A DNA stretch of 64,000 bases, taken from Megasphaera hominis. Lineage in GTDB: Bacteria > Bacillota > Negativicutes > Veillonellales > Megasphaeraceae. Each line of letters starts with the position of its first letter. The stretch's first letter is position 1. A model generated the notes under the pieces. That model saw only the letters and a program-made list of their open reading frames with translations. It was not told where the DNA came from and did no database searches. Location: NCBI RefSeq assembly GCF_014269395.1, contig NZ_JACOGK010000008.1, positions 1-64,000 on the forward strand, written 5' to 3'. Shown piece after piece: positions 1-8,334 of the stretch. The translations under genes and the position numbers were made by a program.

Positions 1-170
1 GTTCGATTAGAGATTTTCCTGGTTTCCATCGGACATAACCTCTATAAATATCACAATAAAAAACTACGCTTGCAGAAATCCGCATAAACTGTAAAAATAC
101 TGCTTTATGGGGAAAGGGGCTTTGCGCCCATTTTTCAAAGGTCATTCTCTAAAAAAGGAAAAAGAGCATG

Positions 171-222
171 AAAAAAAGGAAGTGGACAAAATGCTTTCGC
201 ATTTTGTCACACTCCCTTTTTT
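171..222 (+). terminator. Rho-independent terminator hairpin
   Basis: A near-perfect inverted repeat has arms at about 171-194 and 198-222, a very short loop and a final T run. The A-rich 5' arm makes it a plausible terminator in both directions. It precedes the small ORF at 250, so it probably ends a transcript entering from the left edge of the window. Confidence 0.75.
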
Positions 223-249
223 ATTGCTCGAAAGAAGGAGGTGAGCGCG

Positions 250-483
250 GTGGCTTACATTTCGGCGGAAACTGCGGTCGCTGATATTGTCACGGCAGCC
301 AAAACCATTGGTACGGTAAACAATGAAGCGGCGGCGACGTTATTTGCCCAGCATTTTGTAACGTACGTACTCAATTATTGTAACCGGAATGATTTTCCGG
401 AGGCGTGCACGCTGACCGGAGCTGCTTTTAGTTTCGTATCTCCTTTAGCATATAAAAATTCCATCTCCGTTTTCTCATTGTGA
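250..483 (+). CDS. Small protein resembling the N-terminus of a phage head-tail connector (probable fragment)
   Basis: This is a 77-residue ORF. A GTG at 250 is preferred over the GTG at 241 because GGAGGTG at 237-243 would overlap the earlier codon but lies 8 bases before the later one. The segment reading NYCNRNDFPEA recalls the asparagine/cysteine-rich helix of gp6-like head-tail connector proteins, which are usually about 90-110 residues long. Here the resemblance stops at about residue 57, and the last 20 residues look unrelated. No other phage gene is next to it. The fit is by eye only, so it may be a decayed prophage remnant or an unrelated small protein. Confidence 0.4.
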   Translation: MAYISAETAVADIVTAAKTIGTVNNEAAATLFAQHFVTYVLNYCNRNDFPEACTLTGAAFSFVSPLAYKNSISVFSL

Positions 484-532
484 AAATTCCATTCATACTG
501 CACAAATGGCCTGTTTTTTTCTCTGTTTTATC

Positions 533-561
533 TTGATTGTCCTTTGGGACGTTGCTATACT
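533..561 (+). promoter_or_regulatory. Sigma-70-type promoter for the 4-hydroxybutyrate dehydrogenase gene
   Basis: TTGATT (533-538) and TATACT (556-561) are separated by 17 bases. They lie 55 bases before the ATG, and a GGAGAT ribosome-binding site follows. The gene is thus likely transcribed on its own from here to the terminator at 1751. Confidence 0.6.
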
Positions 562-615
562 AGGGCTTAGGGATGTTTGTGAGCGGTACAATTTCATATA
601 AAGGAGATCTTAGAA

Positions 616-1728
616 ATGATTGAGTTGCAGTTAAAGCCGGCTATCTATTCGTATGATACGGTGCGGGAGTTCGTAGAAGATGTACAGATTGGTGAACATG
701 ATTTGATCGTGACAAATGAGTATATTTACGATCCCCATTTTCAAGGCCTTGATTTACCGTGCCATGTATTGTTCCAGGAAAAGTACGGTGCCGGCGAACC
801 GTCTGATGAGATGGCAGAGGCTATATACCGGGATATGCCTAAGGATGTAACGCGCATTATCGGGATTGGCGGCGGTACGATCCTCGATTTGTGCAAGCTT
901 TTTTGTCTGAAGCAGGTGAGTCCTGTGCTGGATCTTTTCGATGGCAACATCGAACCGGTGAAGGGGAAGGAGCTGATCCTCGTGCCGACGACGTGCGGTA
1001 CGGGCAGTGAAGTGACGAACGTGTCTGTCATGGCTCTCATTAGCCGTCATACGAAGAAGGGCATTGCCGATGAAGCGCTGTATGCCGACAAGGCGGTGCT
1101 CATTCCGTCGCTGCTCCAAACGCTGCCTATGAAGGTCTTTGCTACGAGCTCTATCGATGCCCTCGTGCACGCTGTAGAATCGGCCTTGTCTCCTGATGGA
1201 ACGGCCAGCTTCCGTACCTTTAGCTACGAGGCAATCGAACGGATTTTGAAAGGCTATTTGCAGATTCGCGACCATGGGCCGGAAGCACGGCTGCCTCTTA
1301 TGAAGGATTTCCTCATGGCCAGCAACTGGGCCGGTATTGCTTTTAGCGTGCCGGGCTGTGCTGCCGTTCATGCCATGAGCTATCCCCTGGGCGCGTCGTA
1401 TCACGTGCCGCATGGTGAATCGAACTACGCCATGTTTACGGGTGTCATGAACTGCTACATGTCTATCAAGTCCGATGGGGAAATTGCCAAGCTCAATCGC
1501 TTCATTGCCGATATCTTAGGCTGCGAACCGGCTCACGTCTACACAGAACTGGAAAAGCTCCTCAACGTCATCCTGCCCAAGAAGGCTCTCCACGAATACG
1601 GCGTCAAAGAAGAAGAATTGCCGGTTTTCGCCAAATCGGTCATGGAAAATCAGGGACGCCTTATGAAGCACAATTTCGTACCCCTCGATTATGACAAAGT
1701 ACTGGGCATTTACCAAAGCTTGTACTAA
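616..1728 (+). CDS. 4hbD: 4-hydroxybutyrate dehydrogenase (iron-type alcohol dehydrogenase)
   Basis: This 370-residue cytoplasmic NAD-dependent enzyme interconverts succinate semialdehyde and 4-hydroxybutyrate in the succinate-to-butyrate route of anaerobes. It resembles the Clostridium kluyveri 4HbD protein over its whole length as I remember it, including the N-terminus, the block around residues 118-136 (VPTTCGTGSEVTNVS) and the C-terminal end. The family's glycine-rich GGG (85-87) is present. The expected metal ligands are D181, H185, H252 and H266 in the contexts SSIDALVH, AAVHAMSYP and YHVPHGE. AAGGAGATC precedes the ATG. The gene is monocistronic between its own promoter and terminator, and no other gene of the succinate branch lies beside it. 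The specific substrate is inferred from similarity to one family member. Confidence 0.85.
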   Translation: MIELQLKPAIYSYDTVREFVEDVQIGEHDLIVTNEYIYDPHFQGLDLPCHVLFQEKYGAGEPSDEMAEAIYRDMPKDVTRIIGIGGGTILDLCKLFCLKQVSPVLDLFDGNIEPVKGKELILVPTTCGTGSEVTNVSVMALISRHTKKGIADEALYADKAVLIPSLLQTLPMKVFATSSIDALVHAVESALSPDGTASFRTFSYEAIERILKGYLQIRDHGPEARLPLMKDFLMASNWAGIAFSVPGCAAVHAMSYPLGASYHVPHGESNYAMFTGVMNCYMSIKSDGEIAKLNRFIADILGCEPAHVYTELEKLLNVILPKKALHEYGVKEEELPVFAKSVMENQGRLMKHNFVPLDYDKVLGIYQSLY

Positions 1729-1750
1729 ACACATAAGAACTGACTATACG

Positions 1751-1787
1751 AAAAACCTGAAGCACGATGCTTGTTTCAGGTTTTTTT
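1751..1787 (+). terminator. Rho-independent terminator after 4hbD
   Basis: A hairpin built on AAACCTGAA-GCA and TGC..TTTCAGGTTT is followed by seven T. It begins 23 bases after the stop codon. Confidence 0.8.
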
Positions 1788-1788
1788 G

Positions 1789-1817
1789 TTGAAAGGAAGC
1801 TGACAAAGAGCTATAAT
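1789..1817 (+). promoter_or_regulatory. Promoter for the PHP-amidase pair
   Basis: TTGAAA (1789-1794), a 17-base spacer and a perfect TATAAT (1812-1817) lie about 100 bases before the PHP gene, directly behind the 4hbD terminator. Confidence 0.6.
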
Positions 1818-1916
1818 AAGGCACGTCTTAGGACTACACGTTGATGAGAAAACCGGCTGTATAGATAGAACCGGCGTGCCGGTAGTTTTAATTTTTTTTG
1901 AAGGAGTGTGACGTCA

Positions 1917-2849
1917 TTGGAAACGTGGCTGGATTTGCATATGCATTCGTCTTACAGTATGGACGGACAATATACACCGACGGAAATCGTAGCGCAGTGC
2001 GCTGCTGCGGGCGTGCAGGCTATGGCCTTGTCGGATCACGATGCCGTCGCAGGCAATGCAGAGGCCGGAAGGGCAGCTGCACGCCTGGGCCTTTCGTATT
2101 TCCCGGCAATTGAAATTTCCTGTACCCATGCGGGGAAAATGTTCCACCTCTTGGGCTATGGCATCCATTACGACGCACCGGCCTTTGTGAAACTGGAAAA
2201 GGCCATGCAGGACCAGCGGAAAAGCCATAGCGAAGCCATGATCGAAGCCGTACGGCGCATTGGCATTGCTGTCGATTCGGACAAGGTCTGGGCTCTTTCT
2301 GTCAACGGTTCCATCGGTTCCGTTCTCATTGCCCGGGCGGCCTTGGCGGATCCGCGCAACGACGAAAACGAGCTCCTGGCGCCGTACCGGCCCGGCGGAG
2401 CCCGCAGCGATACGCCGTACGTTAATTTCGGCTGGGACTTTTGTGCCCAAGGCAAGCCCTGCAACGTTCCCATGGAAGTGATCACCTTTGAAGAAGCTGT
2501 AGCGCTCATTCAGGAACACGGCGGTGCAGCCGTCCTGGCCCATCCCGGCGCCAACATGGGGCAGGACCGGGAGCGGACAGAGGCGATCATTGCTACGGGC
2601 ATTGACGGCATTGAAGCGTACTGCAGCTATCATGATAGCGAAACGGCTGCCTTTTACGCCGGTATGGCTGCACAATATGGCCTCATAGCGACCTTAGGCA
2701 GTGATTACCACGGCCACCGTACAAAGCCCAACATCGACTTGGGCCGGTACAGCCATCCCCGCCCGCAGGACGTGTACGACAGGCTGTGCGCCGTCATCAG
2801 CGGCCGCGGCGGCATCTATCCAAAGAGAGAAAGAAGCGATTTAAGATGA
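1917..2849 (+). CDS. PHP-domain metal-dependent phosphoesterase (TrpH-like)
   Basis: About 310 residues. A GTG at 1908 would be only one base from AAGGAG (1901-1906), so the TTG at 1917 (spacing 10) is the better start. The PHP signatures are present in order: LDLHMHSSYSMDG near the N-terminus, a SDHDA motif, LAHPGA in the C-terminal half and a final GSDYHG. This is the metal-binding set of the histidinol-phosphatase/TrpH class. Relatives degrade nucleoside 3',5'-bisphosphates or short RNAs; the substrate here is not shown. The gene overlaps the next one by ATGA, so the two are translationally coupled. A second member of the family occurs at 33173. Confidence 0.8.
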   Translation: METWLDLHMHSSYSMDGQYTPTEIVAQCAAAGVQAMALSDHDAVAGNAEAGRAAARLGLSYFPAIEISCTHAGKMFHLLGYGIHYDAPAFVKLEKAMQDQRKSHSEAMIEAVRRIGIAVDSDKVWALSVNGSIGSVLIARAALADPRNDENELLAPYRPGGARSDTPYVNFGWDFCAQGKPCNVPMEVITFEEAVALIQEHGGAAVLAHPGANMGQDRERTEAIIATGIDGIEAYCSYHDSETAAFYAGMAAQYGLIATLGSDYHGHRTKPNIDLGRYSHPRPQDVYDRLCAVISGRGGIYPKRERSDLR

Positions 2850-3715
2850 AGAAAAAAATCGGTATCCTGTTGGGCGTCTGTGTTTGCGCCCTCGTGGCCT
2901 GCCTGCCTCAAGGAGGCCTGGCGAAGGACACAAAGACCGTCCGCGTGGCAGTGCCCGTAAAGGCCATGCAGCCTTTGCAGACGAGTACGGCTGCGCAAAA
3001 AGGGGCGCAGAGCGATCCTGCTACGCAGGCCGGTACGACGAATCCCAAGGCCAAAGGGAATAATACAAAGGCGGCGGCACCAAGCCTGCCCGTTTACGAT
3101 CCGGCCAAGGATGCCGCACCTGCAGAAGGACTGCCTATTGAAGAAACGAATTTCCAGTTTAGCGAACCCTTGCTGGTACGGCCTAAGACCGATACGATCG
3201 TCATCCACCACGTCGGCGTGCCTGATGGCGATACGTCGGCTGCGGCCATTCACCGGGCGCATTTGGCCAACGGCTGGGCCGGTATTGGCTATCACTACGT
3301 CATCCGCAAGAACGGCCTCATCGAACGGGGCCGTCCCTTGGCTACAGTCGGTGCCCACGCCTATGGGGAAAATTACCATACCGTCGGTATCAATGTAACA
3401 GGGAACTTCGATAAGGAAATCCCGACGAAAGCGCAGCTGGAATCGCTGACGGAACTCGTCACGGCCCTGTGCCGGATTTACCACATCGAACCAAGTGCGA
3501 CGACTATCGTCGGTCACCGCGACCTGAACGATACGGACTGCCCGGGCAAGAACCTTTACGCCCTCTTGCCGCAGCTGCGGGCCGACGTCAAAGCCCAGCT
3601 CCTCGTCGACCGGTTTAAGGATACGCACATCCTCAAGCTGCACAAACAGCCTCAAGCACCGGCCGATACGTCTGTTGCCAGAGACGTACCTGTCCAGGCT
3701 AATATGGGGAACTAA
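2846..3715 (+). CDS. Exported N-acetylmuramoyl-L-alanine amidase (Amidase_2/PGRP fold)
   Basis: 289 residues starting at the ATG that overlaps the preceding stop. Residues 1-20 form a signal peptide. LVAC at 16-19 would fit a lipobox, so it may be a lipoprotein. A low-complexity Ala/Thr/Lys linker (about 40-95) leads to the Amidase_2 domain (about 110-250). The expected zinc ligands are visible: H121 or H122 in VIHHVG, H224 in VGHRD and C232 in DCPGKN, with Y150 in GYHYVIRKNG. The family cleaves the amide between MurNAc and the L-Ala of the stem peptide, so the protein should act on peptidoglycan in the periplasm. The PHP partner upstream gives no obvious functional link. Confidence 0.85.
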   Translation: MKKKIGILLGVCVCALVACLPQGGLAKDTKTVRVAVPVKAMQPLQTSTAAQKGAQSDPATQAGTTNPKAKGNNTKAAAPSLPVYDPAKDAAPAEGLPIEETNFQFSEPLLVRPKTDTIVIHHVGVPDGDTSAAAIHRAHLANGWAGIGYHYVIRKNGLIERGRPLATVGAHAYGENYHTVGINVTGNFDKEIPTKAQLESLTELVTALCRIYHIEPSATTIVGHRDLNDTDCPGKNLYALLPQLRADVKAQLLVDRFKDTHILKLHKQPQAPADTSVARDVPVQANMGN

Positions 3716-3719
3716 AGCG

Positions 3720-3762
3720 AAAGCAGATACGAAGAAAGTCCTTCTTTGTATCTGCTTTTTTC
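3720..3762 (+). terminator. Rho-independent terminator
   Basis: A long hairpin (AAAGCAGATAC-GAAGAAAG with its complement) and a T run lie directly after the amidase stop codon. Confidence 0.85.
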
Positions 3763-3845
3763 TGTCTTGTCTCATGCATATATGTTATAATGAGTTATAA
3801 CCATAGGCCGGCTTTACGCGGCCCTACGAGAGGAGTGCGACACGC

Positions 3846-5060
3846 ATGCCATATAACTTTGACGAAATTGTAAACCGCTATCACACGAATGCCCTCAATA
3901 CAGACGGTTTCCGTGGCTATATTTTTCATGATTTTGAAGGCAAGAAGAAATTCCCCTTCAAGGACGACGAATTCGTCCGCATGTGGGTAGCCGACATGGA
4001 GTTTGCCATGTGCCCGGCTATTATCCAGGCCATTAAGGACCGGGCCGACCAGCGCATCCTGGGCTACAGCCAGGTTTTTGAACCGGAGTTTTATGACGCC
4101 TACAACGATTGGAACCAGAAGATGTACGGCTGGACCTACCCAAAGGAAGAAATTTGTTTCTCCTTAGGGATTATTCCCGGCTTGTACACGCTGTCGGATA
4201 TGCTTTTGGGCGACAACGACTACGCCATTATCCATACGCCGGCGTACGGCTATTTCCAGCATGCCATTGACGAACGGCATAAACGGGCCATCCATACGCC
4301 CCTCATCAGCGACGGCTTGGGCAACTGGCATATCGATTTTGGTGATTTGGAAAAGGCCTGCGCCAATCCCTTTGCCAAGGTCCTCATTTGGTGCAATCCG
4401 CACAACCCGACGGGCCGCGTCTGGACAGAAGACGAATTGCGTCACGTCGCAGCCATCGTAGAAAAATACAATCTCTGGATCATTAGCGATGAAATTCACT
4501 GCGATATTTTGCGCCAGGGCGTACACCATATCCCCATGGCCAAGATCATGCCGGATTACGAAAAGCTCATCGTTTGCACGTCGGCATCGAAGTGCTTCAA
4601 TATGGCCGGCCTCATGTTTGCTGAAATGATCATCCGCAATGCGGAGCTGCGTCAGAAGTACATTGCCTATACGAACTCTTACGCCATGAATATCAATCCC
4701 TTGTCCATTGCAGCGCATACGGCGGCGTACCGCTACGGCGCAGAATGGCTGGATCAGCTGAAGACCTATTTGGACGGCAATTTCCAGCTCGTCAAGGATA
4801 TTCTCGACAGGGATTTGGAAAAGGTAACCTATGTGATTCCTGAAGCTACGTATCTGGCCTGGGTTAATCTCAATCCGTACCTCGCTGATGTGCCGGATAT
4901 TCCTGATTTCATGGCCAATAAGGCCGGGGTCCTCCTCGAAGGCGGCGACGCCCTCTTCGTCGGCAACGCCAAGGGCTACGTACGCCTCAACCTGGCTATG
5001 CCGCGTTCCATTATCCAAAAGGGGATGGAACGGATCGTCAAGGCCATCAAAGAAAGATAA
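3846..5060 (+). CDS. PatB/MalY-family C-S lyase (cystathionine beta-lyase type aminotransferase-fold enzyme)
   Basis: 404 residues, a fold-type I PLP enzyme. Motifs in order: WVADMEF near residue 47, CNPHNPTGR at 183-191, SDEIHCD at 214-220, and the Schiff-base lysine K249 in TSASKCFNMAGL. The HNPTGR and SDEIHCD segments are typical of the MalY/PatB branch, which removes sulfur or selenium from cystathionine, cysteine and similar conjugates to give pyruvate, ammonia and a thiol. AGGAGTG precedes the ATG, and TATAAT at 3786-3791 is a likely -10 with a poor -35. The gene stands alone between two terminators. The exact substrate cannot be told from sequence. Confidence 0.82.
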   Translation: MPYNFDEIVNRYHTNALNTDGFRGYIFHDFEGKKKFPFKDDEFVRMWVADMEFAMCPAIIQAIKDRADQRILGYSQVFEPEFYDAYNDWNQKMYGWTYPKEEICFSLGIIPGLYTLSDMLLGDNDYAIIHTPAYGYFQHAIDERHKRAIHTPLISDGLGNWHIDFGDLEKACANPFAKVLIWCNPHNPTGRVWTEDELRHVAAIVEKYNLWIISDEIHCDILRQGVHHIPMAKIMPDYEKLIVCTSASKCFNMAGLMFAEMIIRNAELRQKYIAYTNSYAMNINPLSIAAHTAAYRYGAEWLDQLKTYLDGNFQLVKDILDRDLEKVTYVIPEATYLAWVNLNPYLADVPDIPDFMANKAGVLLEGGDALFVGNAKGYVRLNLAMPRSIIQKGMERIVKAIKER

Positions 5061-5067
5061 ATATAGC

Positions 5068-5103
5068 AAAAAGAGTATGTACACCTTGTATATGCTCTTT
5101 TTG
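5068..5103 (+). terminator. Rho-independent terminator after the C-S lyase gene
   Basis: The hairpin AAAAAGAGTATGTACA..TGTATATGCTCTTTTT begins eight bases after the stop. A second A/T-rich hairpin follows at 5156-5193. The 216 bases to the next gene otherwise hold only promoter elements. Confidence 0.75.
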
Positions 5104-5255
5104 TCTTTCTTGCAGGCGTAGTATTTCTTAAAACTTTTAGGTAAATACACACATGAGAAAAAGAGACGCTGGCAAATAAATAGTCTTTTTCTTATGCATC
5201 AGGCCTGTATCCTTTTCTCTATGTGAAAAATGTATTATAATAAAACAGAGTTATG

Positions 5256-5284
5256 TCGAAAGACAGCAGGAAATATGATATAAT
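5256..5284 (+). promoter_or_regulatory. Promoter of the mmd cluster
   Basis: TATAAT at 5279-5284 has TCGAAA 17 bases upstream (4 of 6 matches to the -35 consensus). A second TATAAT lies at 5236-5241. The deduced leader is short and carries the strong ribosome-binding site GGGAGGTG. Confidence 0.5.
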
Positions 5285-5319
5285 AAAAATCTATGTAATA
5301 AATGTATGGGAGGTGCCTT

Positions 5320-6849
5320 ATGGCAACAGTGCAAGAAAAGATCGAGCAGTTTAAAGCAAAGCTCGAAAAGATAGAAATGGGCGGCGGTCAAAAGAAGATT
5401 GACAAGCAGCACGAAAAAGGAAAGATGACGGCCCGGGAACGGCTCAATCTGCTCTTTGATGCAGGGAGCTTCACGGAAATCAGCCAGTTCATCAAGCATC
5501 GCTGCACCAATTTCGGTATGGAAAAGAAAGAAATCCCCGGCGACGGCGTCGTAACGGGCTATGGCAATGTCCACGGCCGTCTCGTTTTCGCCTATGCGGA
5601 AGATTTCACTGTCGAAGGCGGATCGCTTGGCGAAATGCACGCCCACAAGATCTGCCAGGTCCAGGAAATGGCCCTCAAGATGGGTGCGCCTATTATCGGC
5701 ATCAACGATTCCGGCGGTGCCCGTATTCAGGAAGGTGTCGACGCCTTGTCCGGCTTTGGCCGTATTTTCATGAACAACACCATGGCTTCCGGCGTCATTC
5801 CCCAGATTTCCGTTATCATGGGGCCCTGTGCCGGCGGTGCCGTGTACAGCCCGGCCCTGACGGATTTTATTTTCATGGTCAAGAACACGAGCAACATGTT
5901 CATTACAGGCCCGAAGGTCATTAAATCCGTTACTATGGAAGAAGTGACGGCAGAAGAATTGGGCGGTGCCCAGACGCACAGCAGCGTTTCCGGTGTAGCT
6001 CATTTCGCCTGCGAAGATGAAACGGATTGCATCAATAAGATCAAAGCCCTCTTAGACTTCCTGCCGAGCAACAACATGGAAGAAGCACCGGTCGTAGAAT
6101 CGTCAGATCGTCCTGACCGGACAGACGAAAGCCTCGATTCCATCGTGCCGGACAGCGATACGGCTGCATACGACATGCTCGACGTCCTGCGTGCCTGCGT
6201 CGATGACGGCAATATCTATCAGGTTCTTGAAAACTATGCCCTCAACATGATCACCTGCTTTGCCCGTTTCGACGGCCAGACCGTAGGGATCATTGCCAAC
6301 CAGCCGAAATTCCTGGCTGGCTGCCTCGATATCAATGCGTCTGACAAAGCAGCCCGCTTTGTCCGCTTCTGCGATGCCTTCAATATCCCTGTCGTCACCT
6401 TTGTCGACGTACCGGGCTTCTTGCCGGGCACGAACCAGGAACACGAAGGCATTATCCGCCACGGCGCAAAGCTCCTCTATGCCTATTGCGAAGCCACCGT
6501 GCCCAAGGTTACGGTCGTCGTCCGTAAAGCCTACGGCGGTGCCTACATCGGCATGTGCTGCCGCCAGCTCGGTGCCGATATGGTATACGCTTGGCCTACA
6601 GCGGAAATCGCCGTCATGGGTCCTGATGGCGCAGCCGATATCATCTTCAAAAACGATCCGGAAAAAGAACAGAAGAAGGAAGAATACAAGCACGAATTCC
6701 TGACGCCCTACAAAGCTGCGGAACACGGCTATGTAGACTGCATTATCGAACCGAAAAATACACGGCCGCAGGTCATTAACGCCCTGGCTATGCTCTATAG
6801 CAAACGGGAAGAACGGCCGCATAAGAAGCACGGCAATATTCCGTTGTAA
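5320..6849 (+). CDS. mmdA: Methylmalonyl-CoA decarboxylase alpha subunit (carboxyltransferase)
   Basis: 509 residues from the ATG at 5320, seven bases after GGAGG; an ATG at 5302 lacks a ribosome-binding site. The length and sequence track Veillonella MmdA as I remember it, from the MATVQEKIE start through ARERLNLLFD, the oxyanion/acyl-CoA loop GINDSGGARIQEG and MGPCAGGAVYSPA, to the terminal KKHGNIPL. The subunit moves the carboxyl group of (S)-methylmalonyl-CoA onto biotin on the carrier subunit, in the cytoplasm, as the first step of a sodium-pumping decarboxylase. It is too short for glutaconyl-CoA decarboxylase alpha (about 587 residues). Oxaloacetate decarboxylase alpha belongs to another fold. 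Confidence 0.85.
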   Translation: MATVQEKIEQFKAKLEKIEMGGGQKKIDKQHEKGKMTARERLNLLFDAGSFTEISQFIKHRCTNFGMEKKEIPGDGVVTGYGNVHGRLVFAYAEDFTVEGGSLGEMHAHKICQVQEMALKMGAPIIGINDSGGARIQEGVDALSGFGRIFMNNTMASGVIPQISVIMGPCAGGAVYSPALTDFIFMVKNTSNMFITGPKVIKSVTMEEVTAEELGGAQTHSSVSGVAHFACEDETDCINKIKALLDFLPSNNMEEAPVVESSDRPDRTDESLDSIVPDSDTAAYDMLDVLRACVDDGNIYQVLENYALNMITCFARFDGQTVGIIANQPKFLAGCLDINASDKAARFVRFCDAFNIPVVTFVDVPGFLPGTNQEHEGIIRHGAKLLYAYCEATVPKVTVVVRKAYGGAYIGMCCRQLGADMVYAWPTAEIAVMGPDGAADIIFKNDPEKEQKKEEYKHEFLTPYKAAEHGYVDCIIEPKNTRPQVINALAMLYSKREERPHKKHGNIPL

Positions 6850-6863
6850 GGAGGGGGCAGATT

Positions 6864-7304
6864 ATGGAAGAAACAAATCTCGTCATCATTGCCCTCGTTG
6901 CCCTGGCGCTCTTGGTCGTTTTGGTTTGGTATACCTTGTCCAACCGTCTTCAGGCCGTCAACGGACGGGTACATGAACTGCAGCAAAAAAATGAAGAATT
7001 GACGCGTCTCCTAGAAGAACTGCAGGCACAGAAAGTGGCAGCGCCTGCCGTAGCAGCTGAGGAAAAAACACCTGCCCAGGCTGAGGAAGCCCCGGCAGCT
7101 GCGGCCGCACCGGAAACGGCAAAAGCGGCAGCCGAAGCAGCGGCTACGGAGGGAGAACTTTCGCCGGAAATTGTCGCCGTCATCATGGCAGCCGTCGCTG
7201 CCTGCGGCTATGATCCCGCAGCCATTCGCAGCATCCGGCCCCAGCAGCGCCACAGCCGCAGTCACAATTGGGTTATGGCAGGCCGTTTAGCCGGCATGCG
7301 ATAA
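6864..7304 (+). CDS. mmdD: Decarboxylase small membrane subunit (OadG/MmdD type)
   Basis: 146 residues. One transmembrane helix (about 7-24) is followed by a short polar/coiled segment (about 30-58), an Ala/Pro/Glu-rich linker (about 58-98), and a C-terminal module starting LSPEIVAVIMAAV and ending in a basic tail with W and AGR. That layout matches the delta/gamma subunits of sodium-translocating decarboxylases, which tether the soluble carboxyltransferase and biotin carrier to the membrane pump. It lies 14 bases after mmdA with GGAGGGGG between, so the two are co-translated. Confidence 0.78.
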   Translation: MEETNLVIIALVALALLVVLVWYTLSNRLQAVNGRVHELQQKNEELTRLLEELQAQKVAAPAVAAEEKTPAQAEEAPAAAAAPETAKAAAEAAATEGELSPEIVAVIMAAVAACGYDPAAIRSIRPQQRHSRSHNWVMAGRLAGMR

Positions 7305-7339
7305 AATAGATCGAAACTAGGCTCCAGGAGGAATAGATA

Positions 7340-7771
7340 ATGAGAAAATTTAAAGTAACCGTAAACGGACAGGCGTATGAAGTAGAAGTAGAAGAAACGG
7401 GCGTAGCCAGTGCCCCGGCAGCAGCTCCTGTACAGGCTGCTCCCGTAGTCAAAGCGGCTCCGGCCCCGGCAGCACCTGCTCCGGCAGCCCCGGCAGCTAA
7501 AGCGGCTCCGGCTCCGGCAGCAGAAGCAGTAGCACCGCGCGGCCCCATTCCCGAAGGCGCAACGGTCGTCAAGGCCCCCATGCCGGGCAAGATTTCTGCC
7601 GTGAAGACGCAGAATGATGCCGACGTCAAACGGGGCGATGTACTCGTCGTTCTCGAAGCCATGAAGATGCAGAACGACATTATGGCTCCTGGCGATGGCA
7701 AGGTCTATGACCTGCGCGTTCAGGTAGGCGATAACGTAAAAACCGGCGATACCCTCGTCGTTATCCAGTAA
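7340..7771 (+). CDS. mmdC: Biotin carboxyl carrier subunit of the decarboxylase
   Basis: 143 residues. Residues 1-20 form a short N-terminal strand region. A long Ala/Pro linker (about 22-68) leads to a biotinyl domain (about 72-143). The biotin-accepting lysine is K109 in VLEAMKMQND. The protein carries carboxybiotin from the alpha subunit to the membrane beta subunit. The Pro/Ala linker provides the swinging arm usual for these carriers. A CCAGGAGG site precedes the ATG, 35 bases after mmdD. The cluster ends here at a terminator, and no gene for the beta subunit (the carboxybiotin decarboxylase/sodium pump) follows. Confidence 0.85.
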   Translation: MRKFKVTVNGQAYEVEVEETGVASAPAAAPVQAAPVVKAAPAPAAPAPAAPAAKAAPAPAAEAVAPRGPIPEGATVVKAPMPGKISAVKTQNDADVKRGDVLVVLEAMKMQNDIMAPGDGKVYDLRVQVGDNVKTGDTLVVIQ

Positions 7772-7784
7772 AAACGAAGGACAC

Positions 7785-7839
7785 AAAAAAACTGTATCCC
7801 CACGAAGCCCTAAACGACTCCGCAGGATACAGTTTTTTT
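7785..7839. terminator. Bidirectional terminator between mmdC and the convergent thioesterase
   Basis: The arms AAAAAAACTGTATCC and GGATACAGTTTTTTT enclose a loop of about 25 bases, with T runs in both directions. It serves both converging genes. Confidence 0.8.
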
Positions 7840-7849
7840 ATCAGATGCC

Positions 7850-8248
7850 TTATTTGGCCAGCTTGCTCTGGGCTTTTTCTACGAAAGGCTTCGATTCGAT
7901 GATGAAGCGTTCGTGTGTGGCTTCGCCGACGAGACCGGCTTCGTCCCAAGCCTGGATGGAAAAGGCCAGCTTGCGGCGGTCCTGTTCCGTGAGAACGGCT
8001 TTGGCGCGGACGGTCATGCCTACGGGCGTAGCCGAAACGTGTTTGACGTTCATGGAAATGCCAACCGTGCCGTAGCCTTCAGGCAGCTGGGAATCACAAG
8101 CGAGGACTGCTGCGTGTTCCATGAGGCCGACTAAGGCCGGTGTCGCGTATACCGGTGCTGTGCCGCTGGCAAACTGGATAGCCGTATTGGCATCGGTGAC
8201 TTTTTCTGTCGTTTCGGCAGAAGACTGTAATGTAAGTGTGAAATCCAT
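7850..8248 (-). CDS. FlK-like hotdog thioesterase
   Basis: 132 residues, a single-domain hotdog thioesterase of the fluoroacetyl-CoA thioesterase type. The catalytic triad of FlK (Thr42, Glu50, His76) has counterparts with identical spacing: T36 in YATPALVG, E44 in LMEHAA and H70 in NVKHVSATP. Relatives in non-fluorinating bacteria presumably hydrolyse small acyl-CoAs; the substrate here is unknown. AAGGAGGTACC precedes the ATG. It converges with the mmd cluster and shares its terminator. A role in acyl-CoA housekeeping next to the propionate pathway is only a guess from position. Confidence 0.78.
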   Translation of the reverse strand: MDFTLTLQSSAETTEKVTDANTAIQFASGTAPVYATPALVGLMEHAAVLACDSQLPEGYGTVGISMNVKHVSATPVGMTVRAKAVLTEQDRRKLAFSIQAWDEAGLVGEATHERFIIESKPFVEKAQSKLAK

Positions 8249-8334
8249 GGTGGTACCTCCTTATGCGTGCCTCTTGGCACTATGCATTTATTGTAACACG
8301 GCGACGCAATTTTTAATACCGAAAGGAAGGGCAT

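Noticed and set aside
1..85. Short minus-strand frame open to the left edge (starting at 85)
   Set aside because: About 28 codons, no ribosome-binding site, and not enough sequence to judge.
2816..3775. 319-codon frame antisense to the amidase gene
   Set aside because: Arg/Gly/Val-rich shadow of the amidase; it crosses the terminator.
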